From: an uncultured Ectothiorhodospiraceae bacterium
GTDB lineage: Bacteria; Pseudomonadota; Gammaproteobacteria; UBA6429; Thiohalophilaceae
Reading direction: 5' to 3'
Length of the DNA stretch: 64,000 nucleotides
NCBI GenBank assembly: GCA_947259575.1
Contig: CAMYMU010000051.1
Span: 1-64,000 of the forward strand
Below the pieces are notes generated by a model. The model saw only the letters and a program-made list of their open reading frames with translations. It was not told where the DNA came from and ran no database searches. Shown here in pieces: positions 57,882-64,000 of this stretch. How positions within the stretch are numbered: position 1 is the first letter of the stretch; each line of letters begins with the position of its first letter. Position numbers and translations under genes: made by a program.

Positions 57882-58415
57882 ATGAGCAGTGAAGATATGC
57901 AGAAAAATGCCAACCAGAAGTCCTGGTACCTGGTCTATACCAAGGCCAAAGGTGAAGATCTTGCTCAGCAGAACTTGAATAGACAGGGTTACACTACTTA
58001 TCTGCCATTGATAAAACGTAACAAACGGATACGCGGTAAGTACACGCCAGTAATCGAGGCCTTGTTCCCACGCTACCTGTTTATACAACTTGATTCCCAA
58101 TCCGATAACTGGATGCCGATTCGATCGACTATAGGTGTATCAAACATGGTACGATTTGGTGGCGCTGCAGCACAAGTTCCACAAACCCTGGTAGATGAAT
58201 TACAGCAGTTCACTGATGAAGATGGTGCTCGCCCCGAAATAGAGAGAAAGTTTGAAAGAGGTGAAGAGGTTGAGTTCCTGGAAGGTACCTTGTCAGGATA
58301 TCGCGCCATTTTTGAAAAATATGTGAGTACGGAGAGAATCTCGGTTTTACTAGATATCGTTGGCAAGCACACGCGAATGCTCGTATCGAGGCATGATGTT
58401 CAGATTGCCTCCTGA
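57882..58415 (+). CDS. rfaH: Transcription antiterminator RfaH (NusG paralogue)
   Basis: NusG-like factor that loads onto RNA polymerase at ops sites and carries it through long surface-polysaccharide operons. 177 aa: N-terminal NGN domain (SWYLVYTKAKGEDLAQQNLNRQGYTTYLP near residue 16, FPRYLFIQLD near 61) and C-terminal KOW domain (about 125-177, FERGEEVEFLEGTLSGYRAIFEK). I choose the ATG at 57882 because GGGAGGAGC precedes it; the ATG at 57864 lies upstream of that site. A 12-bp dyad AGTATATATACT lies 33 bases before the start. I found no ops-like GGCGGTAGC in the window. Confidence 0.9.
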   Translation: MSSEDMQKNANQKSWYLVYTKAKGEDLAQQNLNRQGYTTYLPLIKRNKRIRGKYTPVIEALFPRYLFIQLDSQSDNWMPIRSTIGVSNMVRFGGAAAQVPQTLVDELQQFTDEDGARPEIERKFERGEEVEFLEGTLSGYRAIFEKYVSTERISVLLDIVGKHTRMLVSRHDVQIAS

Positions 58416-58427
58416 TCCAACAATAAC

Positions 58428-58467
58428 ACCCGCATTATTACTTCGAATTACATGGTAAGATGCGGGT
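58428..58467 (+). terminator. Hairpin between rfaH and the glycan operon
   Basis: ACCCGCAT (58428-58435) pairs with ATGCGGGT (58460-58467), with TTAC/GTAA able to pair inside. Only two further T residues follow, so it is at best a weak terminator. It is the only strong structure between rfaH and the operon RfaH is likely to serve, so it may instead be a site of RfaH-dependent read-through. Confidence 0.4.
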
Positions 58468-58492
58468 TTCAATATACCTTATCTTATAATCA

Positions 58493-59920
58493 ATGAACGA
58501 TAAAAAATTACAACCACTCTGTGTTGATCTGGATGGTACGCTCGTACTTACTGATACATTGCATGAATCATTGATCTTGCTATTGAAGAATAATCTCCTT
58601 TTTATATTTTTGTTGCCGTGGTGGTTTCTAAAAGGGAAAGCCTTTTTTAAAGACCAAATAGCAAGACGAGTAAAATTGACACCCGAATTATTGCCTTATA
58701 ACAAGAATGTTCTGGATTATATAAAAGAGAAAAATCAGCAAGGTAGCAAATTGTATCTTGTTACCGCTAGTCATCAATCGGTTGCTGATGGTGTTGCGGA
58801 TCACCTGGGTATCTTTACTGGGCAATTTGGTAGTAATGAGAATGCGAATTATAAAGGCAATAAAAAGGCTGCGTTTCTAAACGATAAGTTTGGTCAGGGG
58901 CAATACGATTATATTGGAAATGATACAGCAGACTTACCAGTGTGGGCAGCTAGCGCGAATGCAATAGTGGCGTGTGCTAGTCAAAGGTTGATAAGAAAGG
59001 CAGCCGCGATAAATAAAAATGTTACCCAAATAAAAAATGAGACCGGAACAAAGCTATTTTCTTATTTGAAAATGATGCGCATGCATCAGTGGGTAAAAAA
59101 TCTTCTCATTTTCTTACCGCTGTTGTTATCACACACGGTCACGGATATCGATAAATTTTTTCAAGTCTGTTATGGCTTTATTTTATTTTCGTTTGCGGCC
59201 TCAGGCATCTATATTTTTAACGACTTGATCGATCTCAATAATGATCGTGCTCACCCGAAAAAGTCGAAACGACCACTAGCAACCGGCGAAGTACCTGTTT
59301 CGCACGGTTTTATTGTGGGGACATTACTATGGTCAATTTCGCTAGTTGTCTCTTTTATGTATTTTGATCTATTGTTTTTGTTAATCGTCGGTTATATCGT
59401 CCTTAATTTTCTTTATTCAACAACTCTCAAGAAGTTAGTGCTGATCGATGTAGTGGTGCTTGCGGGCTTTTACACTATCCGTATTATTATTGGTTCGGTC
59501 ATGGCGGTGGCTGATATATCTTTTTGGTTGTTGACATTCTCACTGTTTGTCTTTTTTAGTCTTGCCTTAGTAAAACGTTATTCTGAGATTGCGTTTCATA
59601 CCGAAGACAATACGGGTGTTAGAGGGCGCGGCTATCACAGCGAGGATGAACTGATCACGACGATTCTTGGTGTCGCCAGTGGTTTAATGTCAATACTCGT
59701 GATGGCGCTGTATATTCATGACCCCCACACACAACAACTTTATAGTAATTCCAACTGGCTGTGGTTGACGATTCCTGTTTTATTGTATTGGATGAGCCGC
59801 CTATGGTTATTAGCTCATCGAAGGCAGATTACAGATGATCCGATCCTGTTTGCACTCAAAGATGTAGAAAGTTATGTGACAGCAGTGCTGTTGATGTTCG
59901 GATTCTATATGGCTATCTAA
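58493..59920 (+). CDS. HAD phosphatase-UbiA prenyltransferase fusion (DPPR-synthase-like)
   Basis: Two-domain protein, 475 aa. Residues 1-190 are a HAD phosphatase: CVDLDGTLVLTDTLHESL (motif I), YLVTASHQSVADGVADHLG (motif II region) and YIGNDTADLPVWAASANAI (motif IV). Residues 195-475 are a UbiA-type membrane prenyltransferase with about eight or nine helices, FNDLIDLNNDRAHPKKSKRPLATG (first Asp motif, cited as FNDLIDLNNDRAHPKKSKRP) and YSEIAFHTEDNTGVRGRGY (second polar block). UbiA homologues of this group transfer phosphoribose from PRPP to polyprenyl phosphate; the HAD part could remove the 5'-phosphate. Its stop overlaps the next start by one base (TAATG). Confidence 0.88.
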   Translation: MNDKKLQPLCVDLDGTLVLTDTLHESLILLLKNNLLFIFLLPWWFLKGKAFFKDQIARRVKLTPELLPYNKNVLDYIKEKNQQGSKLYLVTASHQSVADGVADHLGIFTGQFGSNENANYKGNKKAAFLNDKFGQGQYDYIGNDTADLPVWAASANAIVACASQRLIRKAAAINKNVTQIKNETGTKLFSYLKMMRMHQWVKNLLIFLPLLLSHTVTDIDKFFQVCYGFILFSFAASGIYIFNDLIDLNNDRAHPKKSKRPLATGEVPVSHGFIVGTLLWSISLVVSFMYFDLLFLLIVGYIVLNFLYSTTLKKLVLIDVVVLAGFYTIRIIIGSVMAVADISFWLLTFSLFVFFSLALVKRYSEIAFHTEDNTGVRGRGYHSEDELITTILGVASGLMSILVMALYIHDPHTQQLYSNSNWLWLTIPVLLYWMSRLWLLAHRRQITDDPILFALKDVESYVTAVLLMFGFYMAI

Positions 59921-61233
59921 TGAAGCAAAATTATAAAAGCTGGGGCAATTTAAGCTCGACTCCACACCATTCAGTCAAACCAGGTGTAATGTTTACTGAT
60001 ATTTCTCATCTTGAGTGCAATGACTATGTCATCTATGGCAACGGGCGCAGTTATGGTGATGTTTGTCTTAATGCAGAATCAGGTTTAATTGACACAGGCG
60101 GACTTGATCGATTTATCGAGTACGATGATAAAGGTTCATTTGTGACGTGCCAGGCTGGTATGCTTTTAAATGATCTATTAGCGTTTATTGTTCCTCGTGG
60201 AAAGTTTGTTAATGTCACGCCGGGCACTGCCTATGTGAGTATTGGCGGCATGATTGCTAATGATGTGCATGGTAAAAATCATCACCTTGTTGGAAGCTTT
60301 GGTAATCATATCGAAAGCCTTCAACTATTGAGAAGTGATCGTGGCGTACTAACTTGCTCAGCAAATGAAAACAGTGAATTGTTTTATGCCACAATTGGCG
60401 GGCTTGGTTTAACGGGCATGATACTCTCAGCGACTTTACGGCTGAAAGATATCAATGGGGCATGTATTGATACGAAATCCGTCGCCACACAGGGTTTGAG
60501 CGACATGCTCAATCTATTTGATCAACCAAGCAATGATTTTGAATACACCGTAGCCTGGTTAGATCTTCAGTCGAAAAAAATAAATGGTATTTTTTCTTAT
60601 GGCAAACACAGTTCTGACCGAGTAAGCTGCGGAAAAAACCAATCGCCGAAAAAAGTAAATTTCACTGCGCCAAATTGGCTATTGAATAAATACAGCAATG
60701 GGGCGTTTAATAAATTTTATTTTACAAAAAACAAGCTTGCCACCAGTAGCAAACAAAACTATCAGGCATTTTTTCACCCTTTAGATAAACTAGAAGATTG
60801 GAATTTATTATATGGGCGACGAGGTTTTTACCAGTACCAGTTTGTTGTGCCATGTGATTCATTTGAGGATGTCTTTTTAGCGCTGATGAGCATAATGAAA
60901 CGCTATCGGCAACTATCATACTTATCTGTGTTGAAAAAATTCGGCGAGACTAAATCGCTTGGCCTGATGTCATTTCCACGCAGCGGCTATACGCTCGCGA
61001 TGGACTTCCCAAATCAGGGTGCAACTACGCTGAAGATGTTTGAGGAATTTGATACAATTGTGCTTTCTGCTGATGGCGCTATTTATCCCGCAAAAGATGC
61101 ACGAATGGGTAGCGAGGCATTTGAGAAGTCATTCCCGCAATTGGGGGAATTCATGGCATTCAAGGATAAAAAGCTCAATTCAGATTTTTGGCGCCGCGTA
61201 ACGGATAATACAGCTATGGTGGAAAATGAATAA
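59920..61233 (+). CDS. FAD-binding oxidoreductase, DprE1-like
   Basis: Flavoprotein of the VAO fold, 437 aa, like mycobacterial DprE1, which oxidises polyprenyl-phosphoribose at C2. FAD-binding domain: YGNGRSYGDVCLN near residue 38, LIDTGGLDRFIEYD, VTPGTAYVSIGGMIANDVHGKNHH near 198-220 region (cited in part), GSFGNHIESLQLL, and FYATIGGLGLTGMI near 154. The substrate domain ends with YTLAMDFPNQG and YPAKDARM. A cysteine at the inhibitor-sensitive DprE1 position could not be confirmed without alignment. It overlaps the upstream gene by 1 base and the SDR gene by 8. Confidence 0.88.
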   Translation: MKQNYKSWGNLSSTPHHSVKPGVMFTDISHLECNDYVIYGNGRSYGDVCLNAESGLIDTGGLDRFIEYDDKGSFVTCQAGMLLNDLLAFIVPRGKFVNVTPGTAYVSIGGMIANDVHGKNHHLVGSFGNHIESLQLLRSDRGVLTCSANENSELFYATIGGLGLTGMILSATLRLKDINGACIDTKSVATQGLSDMLNLFDQPSNDFEYTVAWLDLQSKKINGIFSYGKHSSDRVSCGKNQSPKKVNFTAPNWLLNKYSNGAFNKFYFTKNKLATSSKQNYQAFFHPLDKLEDWNLLYGRRGFYQYQFVVPCDSFEDVFLALMSIMKRYRQLSYLSVLKKFGETKSLGLMSFPRSGYTLAMDFPNQGATTLKMFEEFDTIVLSADGAIYPAKDARMGSEAFEKSFPQLGEFMAFKDKKLNSDFWRRVTDNTAMVENE

Positions 61234-61963
61234 TTTAGTCGTGCTCGGCGCTACTTCAGCGATTGCTGAACAAGTTGCAAGACTTTATGCAAAGCCGGAT
61301 CAACATATTCTATTGGTTGCACGAAACCAGGATGGATTGAACGTAATTAGCAAGGATTTGCTCGTTCGAGGTGCTGGAAAAGTAGATACATTAACCTACG
61401 ATTTCTCAAACCTTGATAGTATTCAGAGCTTGGTTGATAGCATTGCTGGCAAGATGGACAAGATCGATATTCTATTTGTAGCCTACGGCACATTACCGAA
61501 TCAGCAAGCCTGTGAGAAATATGTTGAGCAGGTGCAATCCGAGATTAATCTTAATTTTGTCAGCATAGTGTCCGTTATTACAGGACTTTCTCCATTAATG
61601 GTGCAAAAAGGAGCTGGGACAATTGCGGTTGTTACCTCGGTTGCAGGTGATCGTGGTAGAAAAAGCAACTATATAAATGGAACAGTGAAAGGTGCATTGA
61701 CCGTTTACTTGCAGGGTTTGCGAAACTCACTTTTTGCAAAAGGTGTGCATGTACTGACAATCAAGCCGGGTTTTGTTGATACACCCATGACGGTTGATTT
61801 CAAGAAGGGATTGCTTTGGGCAAAACCAGAGAAAATTGCGAAAGATATTGTTAACGCAATAACTAGAAAGAAAGATGTTATTTACACGCCGTGGTTTTGG
61901 CGCTGGATTATGTTGATTATCAAACTGATCCCGGAAAGAATATTTAAGAAAATGAATTTGTGA
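61226..61963 (+). CDS. Short-chain dehydrogenase, DprE2-like, with altered catalytic tyrosine site
   Basis: SDR-fold protein, 245 aa, partner of the DprE1-like enzyme; DprE2 reduces the 2-keto intermediate to the arabinose form with NADH. Cofactor motif VLGATSAIAEQVARLYA near residue 5; LFVAYGTLPNQ near 86; catalytic serine in VVTSVAGDRGRKSN near 135; and the C-terminal PWFWRWIMLIIKLIPERIFKK, as in DprE2. At the Y-x-x-x-K site the sequence reads SNYINGTVKG, so aligned with SNFVYGSTKA-type DprE2 the tyrosine is asparagine, with a tyrosine two residues earlier. It starts 8 bases inside the DprE1-like gene. Confidence 0.85.
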   Translation: MNNLVVLGATSAIAEQVARLYAKPDQHILLVARNQDGLNVISKDLLVRGAGKVDTLTYDFSNLDSIQSLVDSIAGKMDKIDILFVAYGTLPNQQACEKYVEQVQSEINLNFVSIVSVITGLSPLMVQKGAGTIAVVTSVAGDRGRKSNYINGTVKGALTVYLQGLRNSLFAKGVHVLTIKPGFVDTPMTVDFKKGLLWAKPEKIAKDIVNAITRKKDVIYTPWFWRWIMLIIKLIPERIFKKMNL

Positions 61964-61972
61964 AGGTTATAA

Positions 61973-62905
61973 ATGGAAAGAATTATTATCCCTGGTGCAG
62001 CCGGCCTGGTCGGGCAGAACTTGATTATCCTATTAAAGGAAGCAGGTTATACTGATATTGTGGCTATTGACAAGCATCCAACAAACACGCCAATTTTAAA
62101 AAAACTGCACCCAGATATTACTGTTATTCAGTCTAACTTAGCTAAGGATACAGATTGGCATAGCTCATTTAAAGAAGATGCCATTGTGGTTATGCTGCAG
62201 GCGCAGATTGGTTCAAAAGATAGCGAAGAATTCGTGTTAAACAATATAGTTTCAACAGAAAAAGTCTTAGCGCGTGCTAAAGAAGTTGGTCTGAAATATA
62301 TTGTTCATATAAGCTCATCTGTAGTTGAGTCGGTCGCAGACGATAATTACACCGATACAAAAAAGCAACAGGAGGCACTTGTTGCAGAGTCAGGGATTCC
62401 TCATTGTATTTTACGACCTACGCTGATGTTCGGTTGGTTTGATCGTAAACACCTGGGTTGGTTGTCCAGGTTCATGAATCGGGTTCCAGTATTTCCGATA
62501 CCGGGAAGTGGTAAGTACATGCGTCAACCCCTTTACGTTCTGGACTTCTGCCGAATTATTGTTTCAGCAATTAAGAAGCGACCTGAAAATCAAACCTATA
62601 ATATTACCGGTCGTGAAGAAGTGGATTATATTGATATTATTCGTGAGATTAAAAAGGCTACACGTTCCAAAACATGGATAATAAACATACCTTATTGGTT
62701 GTTTTGGGTGCTACTGAAAACGTATGGCTTATTTTCTGCAAACCCACCTTTTACAACGGCACAACTCAAGGCCCTGTTAGGGGGTGATGAGTTTGAGCTG
62801 ATTCCCTGGTGGGAGATATTTGAGATTGAGTCAACTAGCTTTAAGCAGGCGATTGATGAAACATTTAACCATCCTGAGTATTCAAAAGTCATCCTGGATT
62901 TCTAA
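61973..62905 (+). CDS. NAD-dependent epimerase/dehydratase family protein
   Basis: Extended SDR, 310 aa. N-terminal Rossmann motif IIIPGAAGLVGQNLIILL (G-x-x-G-x-x-G) near residue 6; IVHISSSVVESV near 105 supplies the serine; YTDTKKQQEAL near 122 supplies Y-x-x-x-K; and LRPTLMFG near 141 is the usual substrate region. A hydrophobic C-terminal stretch (WIINIPYWLFWVLLKTYGLF) may associate with membrane. It probably modifies a nucleotide or lipid-linked sugar. It lies 9 bases after the DprE2-like gene, and its stop overlaps the next start (TAATG). Confidence 0.83.
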   Translation: MERIIIPGAAGLVGQNLIILLKEAGYTDIVAIDKHPTNTPILKKLHPDITVIQSNLAKDTDWHSSFKEDAIVVMLQAQIGSKDSEEFVLNNIVSTEKVLARAKEVGLKYIVHISSSVVESVADDNYTDTKKQQEALVAESGIPHCILRPTLMFGWFDRKHLGWLSRFMNRVPVFPIPGSGKYMRQPLYVLDFCRIIVSAIKKRPENQTYNITGREEVDYIDIIREIKKATRSKTWIINIPYWLFWVLLKTYGLFSANPPFTTAQLKALLGGDEFELIPWWEIFEIESTSFKQAIDETFNHPEYSKVILDF

Positions 62906-64000
62906 TGAGTAAAGTAGCTGTCATTGGTGCCGGTCCAATGGGACTGGCATGTGCACATGAATTGCTTAAACGAGGTCATTCCGTCGAGATCTTTGAAGCG
63001 GACGATCGTGTTGGTGGTATGTCAGCACACTTTGACTTTAATGGTCTGAGTATTGAACGTTATTATCACTTTATATGTATGCCAGATAGCCCGCTTTTTG
63101 AGTTGCTCAGCGAACTGGATCTGGATGATAAGTTACGCTGGCAAGAAACAAAGATGGGATACTTTTATAATGGGAAACTGTATGACTGGGGAAATCCACT
63201 GGCACTATTAAGATTTTCTCCATTATCGCTAATTGAAAGACTGCGCTATGGCCTGCATATGTTTTACTGCACCAAAGTAAAAGACTGGTCGGGCTTAGAC
63301 AAACAAGAAGCAAGCGAATGGATTCACAAATGGGTAGGACCACGTGCCTATGATATTTTGTGGAAAAACCTCTTCAATCTTAAGTTTCATCATTTTACAG
63401 GTAATTTATCGGCGTCCTGGATATGGGCGCGCATTCGTAGGGTAGGTCAATCACGTAAGAGTATCTTTAAGGAGCAAATGGGATATCTGCATGGCGGCTC
63501 TGAAATATTATTAAAGGCATTTGAGGATTCGATTTTAAAAGAAGGTGGAAGAATTAATTTGTCTTGTCGAGTTGAAAAAGTCGTGGTCGAAGAAGGAAAA
63601 GCCCAGGGACTAATTGTGAATGGTGATGTTCAACATTATGACAGTATTGTTAGCACCATCCCCCTGCCATTTGTTCCAGACATGATTCCTGATCTTCCTG
63701 AGGACATCAAGGATAAATACAAGAGTATTGATAATATTGGTGTGGTCTGCGTGCTACTTAAACTGACAAAAAGGGTGAGCAAAAATTTCTGGTTGAATAT
63801 TAATGATGAAAATCTTGAGGTTCCAGGGTTGATTGAAATGTCAAACCTTCAGCCATTTGAGCATAACGTCGCTTATATCCCATTTTATCTACCGCGTGAC
63901 AAAGCTAAATTTCGCAACAGTGATGAAAGTTTTATCGCGGAGGCAAAAAATATTGTTCAAACAGTTAATCCTGATATCACGGACGAAGATATTGTTGATG
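62905..64000 (+). CDS. FAD/NAD(P)-dependent oxidoreductase (amine-oxidase superfamily), partial
   Basis: The gene runs off the right edge; 365 codons are visible. It starts with the dinucleotide-binding motif KVAVIGAGPMGLACAHELLKRGH, cited as VAVIGAGPMGLACAHELL, then IFEADDRVGGMSAHFDFNG, the Rossmann and GG motif pair of protoporphyrinogen-oxidase- and UDP-galactopyranose-mutase-like flavoproteins. YYHFICMPDSPLFELLSELDL and GYLHGGSEILLKAFED follow the same family pattern. In glycan clusters such enzymes can act on lipid-linked sugars; the substrate here is unknown. The ATG overlaps the preceding stop (TAATG). Confidence 0.82.
   Translation, partial: MSKVAVIGAGPMGLACAHELLKRGHSVEIFEADDRVGGMSAHFDFNGLSIERYYHFICMPDSPLFELLSELDLDDKLRWQETKMGYFYNGKLYDWGNPLALLRFSPLSLIERLRYGLHMFYCTKVKDWSGLDKQEASEWIHKWVGPRAYDILWKNLFNLKFHHFTGNLSASWIWARIRRVGQSRKSIFKEQMGYLHGGSEILLKAFEDSILKEGGRINLSCRVEKVVVEEGKAQGLIVNGDVQHYDSIVSTIPLPFVPDMIPDLPEDIKDKYKSIDNIGVVCVLLKLTKRVSKNFWLNINDENLEVPGLIEMSNLQPFEHNVAYIPFYLPRDKAKFRNSDESFIAEAKNIVQTVNPDITDEDIVD

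Noticed and set aside
58485-58490. TATAAT just before the HAD-UbiA gene
   Set aside because: It ends 2 bases before the start codon, so a transcript from it would begin inside the coding sequence; more likely chance in an AT-rich gap.

Overview
The window is chromosomal DNA from a Gram-negative gammaproteobacterium. Evidence: ZipA, LapA/LapB, DksA, RfaH, IHF-beta and GluQ-type genes are present. The gene order mtaD, ubiG, gph/mupP and yciK, diverging from mtnA-gyrA-serC-(serA)-pheA-hisC-tyrA-aroA-cmk-rpsA-ihfB, matches as I remember it the arrangement in Pseudomonas. Base composition is moderate and even. I cannot assign a genus. No rRNA, tRNA or CRISPR was found, and no phage or insertion sequence was recognised.

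Layout. 1-1.7 kb: a long integron-type integrase, preceded by a hairpin terminator and an inverted repeat. 1.7-10 kb: acs, a small membrane protein, a leftward set (nitroreductase, gluQ, PilZ/YcgR), a DUF3579 protein, dksA with a lysine-repeat tail, a CbbY-type phosphatase and an aminotransferase. 10.06-10.69 kb: a multi-hairpin repeat element. 10.7-13.2 kb: queF, an FGGY sugar kinase and cysZ, leftward. 13.3-19.8 kb: smc-zipA-ligA. 19.8-21.9 kb: a secreted parvulin and a YciB-YciI fusion. 22-27.3 kb: rnm-yciO-trpS-scpA-scpB-rluB. 27.4-29 kb: a secreted alpha/beta hydrolase and an EndoIII-like glycosylase. 28.99-29.62 kb: a second multi-hairpin element, partly an inverted copy of the first.

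29.7-39.7 kb is mostly leftward: a stand-alone domain resembling the Ycf46 N-terminus, a diguanylate cyclase, yciK, the squalene genes hpnE-hpnD-hpnC, rmuC, gph/mupP, ubiG and mtaD. 39.7-56.9 kb is rightward: mtnA, gyrA, the serine/aromatic/histidine series serC to aroA, manC, cmk, rpsA, ihfB, lapA, lapB, pyrF. From 57 kb: a secreted ComEA-like protein, an EPS-type MarR regulator, RfaH, and an operon running off the right edge. That operon encodes a HAD-UbiA fusion, DprE1-like and DprE2-like enzymes, a nucleotide-sugar-type epimerase and a flavin oxidoreductase.

How the parts work together: smc with scpA and scpB supplies all three subunits of the condensin complex. serC to aroA covers serine, phenylalanine, tyrosine and chorismate-precursor steps. 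lapA/lapB tune lipopolysaccharide synthesis. The right-hand operon looks like a route to a polyprenyl-phosphate pentose donor for a surface glycan, controlled by an EPS regulator and by RfaH antitermination. The observations most worth follow-up are this operon (including a DprE2-like enzyme whose catalytic tyrosine position reads asparagine), the multi-hairpin repeats whose stems differ by compensating changes while their loops stay alike, the integron integrase with a doubled DNA-binding region, and the YciB-YciI fusion.
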